DNA of 64,000 nucleotides from Acidobacteriaceae bacterium (GTDB taxonomy: Bacteria > Acidobacteriota > Terriglobia > Terriglobales > Acidobacteriaceae): contig JAOAPC010000022.1 of the NCBI GenBank assembly GCA_025462735.1, positions 124,001-188,000 of the forward strand, written 5' to 3'. The number at the start of each line of letters is the position of its first letter. Within the stretch, counting starts at the first letter, position 1. The notes under the pieces were generated by a model. The model searched no databases. It worked only from the letters and a program-made list of their open reading frames with translations, and was not told the origin of the DNA. The position numbers and the translations under genes are program-made. This document shows, one piece after another, positions 17,387 to 25,806 of this stretch.

Positions 17387-19417
17387 ATGTGCGTTTTAGC
17401 TCGGCCAAGGCGTCGAGAGCTTATAAGTTTTGTGCTTCTTGCTGTGTCCTTGACTTCCCTGCCCGCCCGGGCGGCGGACAAGTCCCGCTTTCATGTCGAT
17501 GACTATCAGATCGATGCGGTGCTGAACCCGCACGATCACAAGATCAAAGCCCGCGCGAAAGTGAAGCTGACCGCGTTGGAAGACCTGAACATTGCGACTT
17601 TTAATCTGCACAACGACCTAAGGCTGAGCAAGGTAACGGATGCGGCGGGCAAGACTCTAACCGCCGAACGAGTCCCGCAGGACTCGAGCGTACGAGTATC
17701 GCTGGTTAAGACGGTCGCCAAGGGGGATTCGGCGACGCTGACATTTGAATATGAGGGCGTACTGGATTCGGCGGACGACTCCCCAGTGCCCGGACTGAAG
17801 CTGACCGCGATCAACGACGACACAACGTATTTGCTATATGCGGGATACTGGTTTCCGGTCACCGCGTATGGCATCGATCGTTTCAGCGCCACAATCAACG
17901 TAACTGTGCCGGCGCACATGACGGTGATCGGCAGCGGAAACGTGGGTCCCGGAACGGCTCCAGTGTTGAAAGGTGCATCGACGGGCAGCGGTGAGAGCAA
18001 AACTTTCTCCCTTAAGTACGACAAGGCCAGTTTTCCAGGAACGATTGTGGCGGGAGATTTCGGCGACTATTCAAGCACCGAGGCCGGCATCGATCTACAC
18101 CTTTACTTCAAGCCCTTACACAAAGATCTGGCTGCAGCGTACGCGGAAACCGCAGTTAAGGAGCTCACTTACTTCATCACTTTGTACGGGCCGCCGGCCT
18201 CGAACGTGCTGCGGGTGGTGGAGCTGCCGGATGATACGGTGCCGTCCGCGTGGGCGCCCGAGCTGGCCGGCCTCGCGTCGAGAGGAATCACGCAGAGGAC
18301 GAATTACCGCTTGCTGGCGAATGCAATCGCGCACCAGTGGTGGGGAGTATCGGTAAGTCCAGCATCGCGGGATGACTGGTGGTTGCAGGACGGCCTCGCC
18401 AGGTATTCGGAAGCTCGATACGTGGAAAGCGCGGCTGGATCGGCTGGACTGCAGGAAATGGTAAAAGACATGTCGGTGGGGGCGCTCTCCTACGACACCG
18501 TGCCTATGTCGCAAGCCGGCAAGCTGGATTTATTCTCGCCGGAGTTCCAGTCACTAGCTACCGACAAGGGCGGCATGATTGTGCACATGCTGCGTTGGGT
18601 AGTCGGTGACCAGAAGTTTGACCAGACGATGCGTGATTTTGCCTCGCAGTACGCGGGAAAAACTGTGACATCGGACGACTTCAGGAATCTGGCCGAAAAA
18701 GATTACGGCGACAAGCTGACGTGGTTTTTCTCGCAGTGGCTGGATTCGACCGGTGCCCCCGAGTTTAAGAGCAAATACACCATTTACCGCTTAGGGAATA
18801 ACAAAGGCTTTCGCAGCGTCGGGCAGATCACGCAAGACCTGGACTTGTTTCGTATGCCGGTCGAGCTGAAAATTGACACCGACGGCAAAACGGAAGAAAA
18901 GCGCATCGACGTGGTGGGAACGGATTCGGCCTTCACGGTGGACACGTTCGGGCGGCCGCGGCGGATCACTCTTGATCCCAATAACGAGCTGCTGAAGAAT
19001 TCGTCGGACATCAAGCTGCGAGCGTCGCTTCAGCGCGGCGCGGGCATGGTGCAGCAAGGAGACATGGCCGGCGCGCTCTCAGAATTCAACAAGGCGCTGG
19101 AAATCAACAAGAACAGTTCGCTGGCGCATTACCGGATCGCGGAAGTGTTCTTTTTGCAGCACAACTATCAGGCCTCAGCGAACGGTTATCGCGACTGCTT
19201 GAACGGGGATGGCGATCCGCGGTGGACCGAGGTCTGGAGCCATATCCAGTTGGGAAAGATTTTTGACATCACCGGCCAGCGGGAACGCGCCACTAATGAA
19301 TATAGGCAGGCGTTGCAGACCAACGATAACACTCAAGGTGCGCTGGACGAAGCGCGACGGTACCTGCAAAAACCCTACGAGCAGCCCAAGGGCGGAGCAG
19401 CAAACGGGATGCAGTAA
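17387..19417 (+). CDS. Secreted M1-peptidase-like protein with degenerate zinc site and C-terminal TPRs
   Basis: I take the ATG at 17387 because TAGGAGA lies ten bases upstream and a signal peptide follows (RRRELISFVLLAVSLTSLPARA). The 676-residue product has an M1-like beta-sheet N-domain, then a gluzincin-like domain with AIAHQWWG, WWLQDGLARYSE, GGMIVHMLRWVVG and WFFSQWLDSTGAPEF, all M1 landmarks. In active enzymes the first reads HELAHQWWG; here His and Glu are Asn312 and Ala313, only His316 remains, and the third ligand Glu is Asp335. The usual GAMEN loop is also not visible. Peptidase activity is thus unlikely, and a binding or scaffold role is more plausible. The C-terminus has two or three TPRs (MAGALSEFNKALEINKNSSL, ATNEYRQALQTNDN). 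A longer frame starts at 17297. Confidence 0.85.
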   Translation: MCVLARPRRRELISFVLLAVSLTSLPARAADKSRFHVDDYQIDAVLNPHDHKIKARAKVKLTALEDLNIATFNLHNDLRLSKVTDAAGKTLTAERVPQDSSVRVSLVKTVAKGDSATLTFEYEGVLDSADDSPVPGLKLTAINDDTTYLLYAGYWFPVTAYGIDRFSATINVTVPAHMTVIGSGNVGPGTAPVLKGASTGSGESKTFSLKYDKASFPGTIVAGDFGDYSSTEAGIDLHLYFKPLHKDLAAAYAETAVKELTYFITLYGPPASNVLRVVELPDDTVPSAWAPELAGLASRGITQRTNYRLLANAIAHQWWGVSVSPASRDDWWLQDGLARYSEARYVESAAGSAGLQEMVKDMSVGALSYDTVPMSQAGKLDLFSPEFQSLATDKGGMIVHMLRWVVGDQKFDQTMRDFASQYAGKTVTSDDFRNLAEKDYGDKLTWFFSQWLDSTGAPEFKSKYTIYRLGNNKGFRSVGQITQDLDLFRMPVELKIDTDGKTEEKRIDVVGTDSAFTVDTFGRPRRITLDPNNELLKNSSDIKLRASLQRGAGMVQQGDMAGALSEFNKALEINKNSSLAHYRIAEVFFLQHNYQASANGYRDCLNGDGDPRWTEVWSHIQLGKIFDITGQRERATNEYRQALQTNDNTQGALDEARRYLQKPYEQPKGGAANGMQ

Positions 19418-19505
19418 AAACTCCTCGTTTTCCGAATACCCCAAAAGCCACGTCGCGGGGATGCGCAATCGCTCCTGCTTTACTGAATCAATCTACAATT
19501 GAGCT

Positions 19506-19718
19506 GTGGCAGACAAACCCAAGCTCAAGCTGAAATGTCCAATTTGTAAAAAACCGGTTACGAAAGCCGCGGAGGATTTTCCTTTCTGCAGCGAGCGCTG
19601 CCGGGTGATTGATTTGGGGAAGTGGGCCAGCGGGCAGTATGTGGTCTCGTCTCCAGTGACAGATATTTCTGACGAAGCCGACCCGCAGAATTTCCCTGGC
19701 CGCGACGATGAAGAGTGA
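19506..19718 (+). CDS. yacG: YacG-like zinc protein (DNA gyrase inhibitor family)
   Basis: The 70-residue protein has KLKCPICKKPV and then DFPFCSERCRVIDLGKWASG, the four-cysteine zinc knuckle (CxxC and CxxxC) and the RxxDLGxW motif of YacG. In E. coli YacG binds GyrB and blocks DNA binding by gyrase; whether this applies here is not known. The acidic tail (DEADPQNFPGRDDEE) is usual. GTG start. The end overlaps pgpA by 11 bases, so translation is probably coupled. Confidence 0.9.
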   Translation: MADKPKLKLKCPICKKPVTKAAEDFPFCSERCRVIDLGKWASGQYVVSSPVTDISDEADPQNFPGRDDEE

Positions 19719-20229
19719 AGCCGGTGTGACTTCAGGCGCGGTTGCGGCGGATCGAGCGCCGCTCTGGGCGACTCTGGTCGCGACCTTCTTTGGTATCGGC
19801 AGATTACGGCCCGGCCCGGGGACGTGGGGATCATTGGCTGCGCTACTGATCTGGGCGGGACTGAGCCGCCACATTCAGCCAGACTGGCAGACTCTAACGC
19901 TGGCATTGTTGGCGGCCACTGCCGTCGCGATTGGGATCCCAGCGGCTACTGCAACGGCGCAAGCCTCGGGTGTGAAAGATCCGCAGTTTGTAGTGATCGA
20001 CGAAATTGCAGGACAGTGGATCACGTTGTTGTTTGCCCCGGTTGCGTGGAAAACGCTGCTCGCGGGCTTTATACTTTTTCGAGGCTTCGATATTGTGAAG
20101 CCCCCACCGGTCCGGCAATTGGAGAAATTGCCGGGCGGAACGGGAATTGTTCTGGACGATGTTGCTGCTGGGGTTTACGCGTTGGCAGTCATGCAACTCT
20201 TGCTCCATTTGAGGATTCTTTCGTCATAG
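19708..20229 (+). CDS. pgpA: Phosphatidylglycerophosphatase A
   Basis: PgpA removes the phosphate from phosphatidylglycerophosphate to give phosphatidylglycerol at the inner membrane. The 173-residue protein has the family signature FFGIGRLRPGPGTWGSLAAL near the start. It then has the acidic DPQFVVIDEIAGQWITLL (family D-x-V-x-D-E-x-x-G) and GTGIVLDDVAAGVYA, with three or four membrane helices between. Length and order are normal. It overlaps yacG and is followed by the NHL gene after 26 bases, so the three may form one operon. Confidence 0.93.
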   Translation: MKSEAGVTSGAVAADRAPLWATLVATFFGIGRLRPGPGTWGSLAALLIWAGLSRHIQPDWQTLTLALLAATAVAIGIPAATATAQASGVKDPQFVVIDEIAGQWITLLFAPVAWKTLLAGFILFRGFDIVKPPPVRQLEKLPGGTGIVLDDVAAGVYALAVMQLLLHLRILSS

Positions 20230-20255
20230 TTTCTCCTGGTTTAAGTAAGGCGCCG

Positions 20256-21317
20256 ATGTCGATTTCCAATCGAATCCTGGGAAAAAAGAATGTGAACGGG
20301 CGGCCGCATATTGAAGCGGTAACGCCGGGGGCCGCCTTGCCGGGAGGCGAAGTTCGCATATTAGGAAGTGGCTTCCGCGCGCCCGATCTGCGGCGGCCTC
20401 AGGTGCGTTTTGGCGAGATGGAGGGCTCGGTCGTCATCAGTTCAGACGACTTCGTGGTTGCGCGGGTTCCGGAAGGTGCGGCTTCAGGTTCGGTGGTGAT
20501 CTCGACCGACGGGCACTCCAGCAACGCGGAACCAATCAAGGTCGCCACCACCATCGCCGACAACCTGCATCCGGTCACGAATCCGGCGCTTGATGTGGAA
20601 GGAAATGTATACGTAACTTTTTCCGGCTCGCGCGGACAGAAGGTACCGGTTTCCATTTTTAAGATCGACACCAATTACAACGTGAAGCCGTTCCTGACCG
20701 AGATGATGAATGCGACCGCGATCGCGTTCGACCGCGAGGGGGAGATGTACGTGACTTCGCGATTCGACGGCGCGGTGTACAAGGTGGCACCGAATGGGAC
20801 TATGTCGGCGTATGCGGAAAGTATGGGCGTGGCGACTGGGCTAGCGTTTGACCGCGAGCAGAATTTGTATGTCGGAGACCGTAGCGGGACAATTTTTAAA
20901 GTCGCGCGCGACCGGCAAATTTTTGTGTTTGCCACGATAGAGCCCAGCGTTTCCGCTTATCACCTGGCGGTGGGACCGCAGGGCGATCTTTTTGTCTCGG
21001 GGCCAACCACTTCGAGCTTCGATTCGGTGTACAAGATTGATCCGCATGGCGCGGTCACGGTTTTCTATCGTGGGCTGGGACGGCCGCAGGGACTGGCGTT
21101 TGATCGCGAGGGCAATTTGTATGTGGCCGCCTCTCGGGCGGGAAAACGCGGGATTGTGAAGATTACGCCCGACGGCACTGCTGCCCTGGCAGTGGCAGGA
21201 TCAAGCCTGGTGGGGCTGGCGTTCGCACCGGGACGATCTGCGGTGCTGGCGACGACGAGTGCGATCCATCATCTTGCCTGGGACGTGCAGGGCCAACCTC
21301 TGATTGAGCTTTCGTAG
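20256..21317 (+). CDS. IPT/TIG plus NHL-type beta-propeller protein
   Basis: I choose the ATG at 20256 (MSISNRILGKKN), just after pgpA, since the frame farther upstream overlaps pgpA. The 353-residue product starts with an IPT/TIG-like Ig domain (RPHIEAVTPGAALPGGEVRI to about residue 95). Then come about six blades of NHL/SMP-30 type, each with the form GLAFDREGNLYVA: AIAFDREGEMYVTS, GLAFDREQNLYVGD, HLAVGPQGDLFVSG, GLAFDREGNLYVAA. Such propellers bind ligands or hydrolyse lactones. No signal peptide is evident, which is odd for an Ig-like/NHL protein. Catalytic residues were not identified. Role unknown. Confidence 0.85.
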   Translation: MSISNRILGKKNVNGRPHIEAVTPGAALPGGEVRILGSGFRAPDLRRPQVRFGEMEGSVVISSDDFVVARVPEGAASGSVVISTDGHSSNAEPIKVATTIADNLHPVTNPALDVEGNVYVTFSGSRGQKVPVSIFKIDTNYNVKPFLTEMMNATAIAFDREGEMYVTSRFDGAVYKVAPNGTMSAYAESMGVATGLAFDREQNLYVGDRSGTIFKVARDRQIFVFATIEPSVSAYHLAVGPQGDLFVSGPTTSSFDSVYKIDPHGAVTVFYRGLGRPQGLAFDREGNLYVAASRAGKRGIVKITPDGTAALAVAGSSLVGLAFAPGRSAVLATTSAIHHLAWDVQGQPLIELS

Positions 21318-21342
21318 CCAAGATTTCATTTAAACTGCCAAT

Positions 21343-22587
21343 GTGATTGCCGAGATCATTGCGGTGGGCTCGGAGCTGCTGACGCCCTTTCGGCAGGACA
21401 CCAACTCGCTTTACATCACTGAAAAACTGAATAGCCTGGGAGTGGAAGTCGCGTTCAAGACGATCGTCGGCGACAACTTGAAGGACATTGTGCGGGTGGC
21501 CACGACCGCGCTTTCACGGGCTGACATTTTGATTGTCAGCGGCGGCCTGGGCCCGACCGAAGATGACTTGACTCGGGAAGCAGTGGCGCAAACGCTCGGC
21601 CTGCAGTTGCGGCGCGACCCTGAAATTGTCCAGGCGATTGAGCGGCGGTTCACCGAGCATGGCTGGAAGATGTCGGCGAATAACGTAAAGCAAGCAGACG
21701 TGATCAGCGGCGCGACGGTGCTGCCGAATGCGAATGGGACGGCGCCGGGGCAGTGGATCGGCGGAAGATCGGATGGAAAAGAAAAGATCGTTGTCCTTCT
21801 GCCCGGGCCGCCTCATGAATTGAAGGCATTGTTCGAGAGCGGAGTTTTGGAGCGCTTGCGGGCCAAGGTTCCAAAGCAATTCTTGGCAGCGCGGGTGCTG
21901 AAGATCACGGGGCTGGGAGAGTCAGCGTGCGACGCGCGGGTTGCGCCGATCTATAAGAAGTTTACAGATGTGGACACGACAATCCTGGCCGCGCCGGGCG
22001 AGATTCAACTTCATCTGCGCACGCGAGGAGAATCGGACCACGCTGCTGAGATGCGCCTGGATGAACTGGTGGAGCAGCTTGAAGAGGAGTTAGGAGATAG
22101 CGTTTATTCCGATAATGGCGATTCGCTTGAACAAATCGTCAGTTATTTTCTGCAGATGCGGAACGCGACTTTGTCGGTGGCGGAGTCGTGCACCGGCGGT
22201 TTAGTGGCGGAGCGGCTTACATCCGTGAGCGGCAGTTCGCGATATTTTATTGGGGGCGCGGTTGTCTACTCCAATGAACTGAAGACGCAGCTCGCGGATG
22301 TTCCGGAGGACCTGATTGAAGTTTACGGCGCAGTCAGCGAACAGGTTGCACGGGCTCTGGCCGAAGGCATACGCAAGAAATGTGGAACGACGCTAGGCCT
22401 GGGAGTCACGGGCGTTGCCGGCCCGACGGGCGGAACCGCCGAAAAACCAGTGGGATTGGTTTTTCATGCGCTGGCCGGTGAGAGTGGGACGGAAGTCATA
22501 AAGCGGAATTTTCCGGGTAATCGCGCGCGCATTCGCTGGTTCGCGTCACAACAGGCACTGGACATGGTGAGAAGGAAGTTGATGTAG
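21343..22587 (+). CDS. cinA: CinA-family protein (nicotinamide-nucleotide amidohydrolase)
   Basis: The 414-residue length equals full two-domain CinA. The N-terminal molybdopterin-binding-like domain begins IAEIIAVGSELLTPFRQDTNS and has SGGLGPTEDDLTREA and LLPGPPHELKALF; it carries ADP-ribose or CoA pyrophosphatase activity in characterised members. The C-terminal amidase has LSVAESCTGGLVAERLTSV with the nucleophile Ser, GGAVVYSNELK, and GVTGVAGPTGGTAEKPVG; it deamidates nicotinamide mononucleotide for NAD recycling. GTG start at 21343. Historical naming as a competence protein comes from genome context in Gram-positives. It lies 25 bases after the NHL gene. Confidence 0.95.
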   Translation: MIAEIIAVGSELLTPFRQDTNSLYITEKLNSLGVEVAFKTIVGDNLKDIVRVATTALSRADILIVSGGLGPTEDDLTREAVAQTLGLQLRRDPEIVQAIERRFTEHGWKMSANNVKQADVISGATVLPNANGTAPGQWIGGRSDGKEKIVVLLPGPPHELKALFESGVLERLRAKVPKQFLAARVLKITGLGESACDARVAPIYKKFTDVDTTILAAPGEIQLHLRTRGESDHAAEMRLDELVEQLEEELGDSVYSDNGDSLEQIVSYFLQMRNATLSVAESCTGGLVAERLTSVSGSSRYFIGGAVVYSNELKTQLADVPEDLIEVYGAVSEQVARALAEGIRKKCGTTLGLGVTGVAGPTGGTAEKPVGLVFHALAGESGTEVIKRNFPGNRARIRWFASQQALDMVRRKLM

Positions 22588-22597
22588 GTCGTATTTC

Positions 22598-22634
22598 CCA
22601 CTTCTCGCTAAGGGAGCGAGAAGTGGGGCACCCC
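22598..22634. repeat. Dispersed hairpin repeat, family B, copy 3
   Basis: CCCACTTCTCGC and GCGAGAAGTGGG are perfect complements around a seven-to-nine-base loop, followed by GCACCCC. It lies between cinA and the enoyl-CoA hydratase gene. There is no T-tract, but a stem this stable could still slow transcription. Confidence 0.75.
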
Positions 22635-22641
22635 ATCGCCG

Positions 22642-22647
22642 TATAAT
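22642..22647 (+). promoter_or_regulatory. Candidate -10 box before the enoyl-CoA hydratase gene
   Basis: A perfect TATAAT lies 22 bases before the ATG, right after repeat B copy 3. No matching -35 box was seen, partly because the repeat occupies that place. Confidence 0.35.
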
Positions 22648-22668
22648 CTCCTGTTTTGTTTTCTCGAC

Positions 22669-23451
22669 ATGAATTTTGAAACTCTACAGCTCGTGTACGC
22701 CTCCGGGATCGCGAAGATCACATTGAATCGCCCAGAGAAGCGGAATGCGCTCAGCTTCCAATTGGTACAAGAACTAACCGATGCTCTGGATGAGGCCGAG
22801 AAATCCACCGCGCAGATCGTGATACTAACCGGAGCAGGCAAAGCGTTTTGCGCGGGCATGGATTTGGAAGAACTGAAGACGCTGACTGGAAAATCCCATG
22901 CCGAGAACGGCGCGGATTCAAGAAAGATGGCGCAAATCTTTCGTCGGCTCTATGAATTTCCTAAGCCAACGATTGCTGCCGTGAACGGCGCGGCTATCGC
23001 GGGAGGGACAGGGCTGGCTACCATGTGCGACTTTACGCTGGCAGTTCCGGATGCGAAGTTCGGATACACAGAGGTGCGGATCGGATTCGTGCCGGCGATT
23101 GTATCGTCGATTCTGGTTTGGCAGGTGGGACATAAGATTGCACGCGACCTGCTGCTCACCGGGAGACTCTTCGACGCGGCTGAAGCCCATCGCTTAGGTT
23201 TGGTGAACGAGGTAGTCGCAGCGGAACAGTTGATGAATCGGGCTCGTGAACTAGCGTTGCAGCTTATGGAAAATAGTCCGACTTCGCTTCGACTGACAAA
23301 GAAATTGGTGAACGGGTTCATCTCCGCTCAACTCGATCAGCAGATTGAGCAGGCGGTCGAGGAGAATGCCGGGATCCGGCAGACGGCGGATTTTCAAGAG
23401 GGCGTGGCATCGTTTCTCGAAAAGCGCAAACCGCGGTGGAGCGGCAAGTGA
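22669..23451 (+). CDS. Enoyl-CoA hydratase/isomerase family protein
   Basis: The 260-residue protein is a standard crotonase-fold enzyme: ITLNRPEKRNALSFQLV at the start, GAGKAFCAGMDLEEL as the first oxyanion loop, and PTIAAVNGAAIAGGTGLATMCD as the second. FGYTEVRIGFVPAIVSSI follows; in hydratases a Glu at the EVRIG position acts as catalyst, and E is kept here. Substrates may be enoyl-CoAs from fatty-acid or amino-acid breakdown (methylglutaconyl-CoA hydratases look similar). It overlaps the thioesterase gene by four bases (GTGA), so both are likely made together. Confidence 0.88.
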   Translation: MNFETLQLVYASGIAKITLNRPEKRNALSFQLVQELTDALDEAEKSTAQIVILTGAGKAFCAGMDLEELKTLTGKSHAENGADSRKMAQIFRRLYEFPKPTIAAVNGAAIAGGTGLATMCDFTLAVPDAKFGYTEVRIGFVPAIVSSILVWQVGHKIARDLLLTGRLFDAAEAHRLGLVNEVVAAEQLMNRARELALQLMENSPTSLRLTKKLVNGFISAQLDQQIEQAVEENAGIRQTADFQEGVASFLEKRKPRWSGK

Positions 23452-23870
23452 GCGATAGTACTTGCGAGGTGCGGTTGCGGGTGCGCTACGCGGAAACCGA
23501 TCAGATGGGGGTGGTTTACCACGCCAACCATTTCATTTGGTTCGAGGTCGGGCGCGTGGAATTGCTACGTCAACTTGGGTTTTCTTATCGAGAGATGGAA
23601 GAGAATGACGGCTGCTTTATTGCGGTGGTGGATGCACGCTGCCGCTATAAGGCTCCGGCGCATTACGACGATGAGGTGATTGTCCGTACGCATCTGAAAA
23701 ATGTACGCGAGTCGCTGGTGCATTTTGGATATGAATTGCTGCGGGTTAGCGATGGCGTGCTGTTGGCAGAAGGAGAAACCACGCACGTTGTTACTGACGC
23801 CAATATGAAAAAGCGAACGATTCCGGAAAAGTACGCGAGCGCTTTTCGGGATGCGATGCAAAGGACCTAA
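23448..23870 (+). CDS. Acyl-CoA thioesterase, YbgC/4HBT hotdog family
   Basis: The GTG at 23448 overlaps the previous stop as GTGA and has GGAG six bases upstream, so I prefer it to the GTG at 23436. The 140-residue product has VRYAETDQMGVVYHANHFIWFEVGR, the 4HBT signature with the catalytic Asp, within one hotdog fold; length is standard. YbgC-like enzymes hydrolyse short-chain or hydroxybenzoyl-CoA thioesters. Coupled to an enoyl-CoA hydratase, it may release a free acid from the same pathway; this is inference from context. Confidence 0.88.
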   Translation: MSDSTCEVRLRVRYAETDQMGVVYHANHFIWFEVGRVELLRQLGFSYREMEENDGCFIAVVDARCRYKAPAHYDDEVIVRTHLKNVRESLVHFGYELLRVSDGVLLAEGETTHVVTDANMKKRTIPEKYASAFRDAMQRT

Positions 23871-23896
23871 CCGTTTTTCGGGCAACACAAAAGCCT

Positions 23897-23932
23897 TTAA
23901 CCACAGAGGACACAGAGTTTCACAGAGGAAAG
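23897..23932. repeat. Dispersed repeat, family E, copy 2
   Basis: TTAACCACAGAGGACACAG followed by TTTCACAGAGGAAAG. Just after it, at about 23985-24020, another imperfect direct repeat occurs (AGCTAAAAGCTGAGAGCT, then GGCTGAGAGCTGG). Both sit directly upstream of hutH. Confidence 0.65.
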
Positions 23933-24022
23933 AAGAGGACGAGCGCTCCTTGAAAAAGCCACGCTTGTCAGTGTTCCTCATGCAAAGCTAAAAGCTGAGA
24001 GCTAACGGCTGAGAGCTGGTTT

Positions 24023-25597
24023 ATGAAAGCCCTTCACATCAACGGAAATGATCTAACGCTTGAAGATGTGCGTGAGGTGGCGGTAGACGGCCGCGCCGTG
24101 CTGCTGGCGCCGGATGCCCGTGAAGGAGTGAACCGTGCGCGGGCGGTGGTCGAGGAGATCGTTAAAGGAAATAAGGTTTCGTACGCGATTACAACCGGCG
24201 TGGGAAAGTTGAGCGATGTGCGCATTGCGGGGGACCAGATTAGGGAGCTGCAAGTGAACCTGGTCCGATCGCACGCCGTGGGAGTAGGAGATCCGTTACC
24301 GGTAGCCGAAACGCGCGCGATGATGTTATTGCGGGCCAATTCCCTGGCTAAAGGTTACTCGGGCGTTCGAGCGGTTGTGATCGATACCATTTGCGAGCTG
24401 CTCGACCGACACGTCACGCCGTTTGTGCCTTCGCAAGGAAGTGTAGGCGCAAGCGGAGACCTCGCGCCATTGGCACATCTGGCGCTGGCACTGATCGGCG
24501 AAGGTGAATGCCTGAATGAACAACTCGCTCGCATTCCCGCTGCCGCAACACTGCAACGAGCTCAGATCAATCCGCTGGCGCTCGAAGCCAAGGAAGCGGT
24601 TTCGCTAATCAATGGGACGCAGGCGATGCTGGGAATCGGAACGCTTGCGCTGCTAAGTGCAGAAATCCTGGCAGATTCGGCGGACGTAATCGGCGCGATG
24701 ACGCTGGATGCGCTGCGTGGCACCGACGTGGCTTTTGATGAGCGGATTCATCGAGTAAGGCCTCATGCGGGACAAATCAAGTCTGCCGCGAATTTGCGAA
24801 AAATGCTGGAAGGAAGCCAGATCCGCGAATCGCACCGGGAGTGCGGGCGGGTTCAGGATGCGTATTCGTTGCGCTGCATTCCACAGGTACACGGAGCGGT
24901 GCGGGACACGTTGGCTAATTGCCGCGAGGCTTTTGAGATCGAAGCGAATTCGGCGGTGGATAATCCGCTGGTATTTGTTGGCACGGACCGTGTGGGGACG
25001 GTGGCCCTCGCTCGTCCGGCGGAGCAAGGCTCCGCAGTCGGTCACAGTGAAATCCTTTCCGGAGGAAATTTTCACGGGGAGCCGTTAGCATTTGCGCTCG
25101 ACTTCCTGGCAATTGCATTAAGCGCGCTGGCGGGAATTTCGGAGCGTAGGATCGAGCGTTTAGTGAACCCTGCATTGAATGAAGGCCTGCCTCCGTTTCT
25201 GGCGCCCGGGGCAGGATTGAACTCGGGCTTCATGATGGCGCAGGTCACGGCGGCGGCGCTGGTCAGCGAGAACAAAGTGTTAGCGCATCCGGCGTCAGTG
25301 GATTCGATTACCACTTCCGGCAATAAGGAAGATTATGTTTCGATGGGAATGACCGCGGCGGTAAAGTTGAAACGTGTGGTCGACAACACACGCAATGTGC
25401 TCGCAATTGAGGCGATGGCTGCTGCGCAAGCTCTGGATTTTGTAGCGCCGCTAAAGACCGGTAACCGCGGCCAGAAGGCGCACCACGCGATTCGCTCGGT
25501 TTGTCCGGCTATGGATAAAGATCGAGTGATGTATGAAGATTTTGCGCGGACCGCAAAATTGATTGCGGATGGGAAAGTAGCGGAAGCGCTGAGATGA
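24023..25597 (+). CDS. hutH: Histidine ammonia-lyase
   Basis: HutH removes ammonia from histidine to make urocanate, the first step of histidine breakdown, in the cytosol. The 524-residue protein has the MIO-forming triad Ala143-Ser144-Gly145 within GSVGASGDLAPLAHLAL, and ITTGVGKLSDVRI upstream (family usually TGFGxxxxxxI). Later are VQDAYSLRCIPQVHGAVRD, NFHGEPLAFALDFLAIAL and SGNKEDYVSMG, all family hallmarks. Other hut genes are not in the window, so it is a solitary gene here. It lies between two copies of repeat E in the same orientation. Tyrosine-type ammonia-lyases are close relatives; the length and the SxxxHGEPLA region favour HutH. Confidence 0.93.
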   Translation: MKALHINGNDLTLEDVREVAVDGRAVLLAPDAREGVNRARAVVEEIVKGNKVSYAITTGVGKLSDVRIAGDQIRELQVNLVRSHAVGVGDPLPVAETRAMMLLRANSLAKGYSGVRAVVIDTICELLDRHVTPFVPSQGSVGASGDLAPLAHLALALIGEGECLNEQLARIPAAATLQRAQINPLALEAKEAVSLINGTQAMLGIGTLALLSAEILADSADVIGAMTLDALRGTDVAFDERIHRVRPHAGQIKSAANLRKMLEGSQIRESHRECGRVQDAYSLRCIPQVHGAVRDTLANCREAFEIEANSAVDNPLVFVGTDRVGTVALARPAEQGSAVGHSEILSGGNFHGEPLAFALDFLAIALSALAGISERRIERLVNPALNEGLPPFLAPGAGLNSGFMMAQVTAAALVSENKVLAHPASVDSITTSGNKEDYVSMGMTAAVKLKRVVDNTRNVLAIEAMAAAQALDFVAPLKTGNRGQKAHHAIRSVCPAMDKDRVMYEDFARTAKLIADGKVAEALR

Positions 25598-25672
25598 TTG
25601 GAGTTCCGACTCACCGTTCCACTCAACCAACGAGTGACCACCTAACTGGTCGTCGGGAAAAGAAACAAAGGC

Positions 25673-25708
25673 GTTAACCACAGAGGACACAAGAGGTTCA
25701 CAGAGAAG
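25673..25708. repeat. Dispersed repeat, family E, copy 3
   Basis: GTTAACCACAGAGGACACAAG followed by GGTTCACAGAGAAGG. It is in the same orientation as copy 2; the two copies bracket hutH at 76 to 91 bases from the gene's ends. Confidence 0.65.
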
Positions 25709-25806
25709 GCTGCAACCGCCGTCTGGTTCTTCAAGACCCGTCAAGGTGGGGTTTTGGCGTGACTTAGGATTGACGCCTTGCCAGTTCCGACCTAACATGC
25801 TCGCCG

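Noticed and set aside
19824-20255. Upstream extension of the NHL gene
   Set aside because: It would overlap most of pgpA in another frame; the ATG at 20256 fits the domain start.
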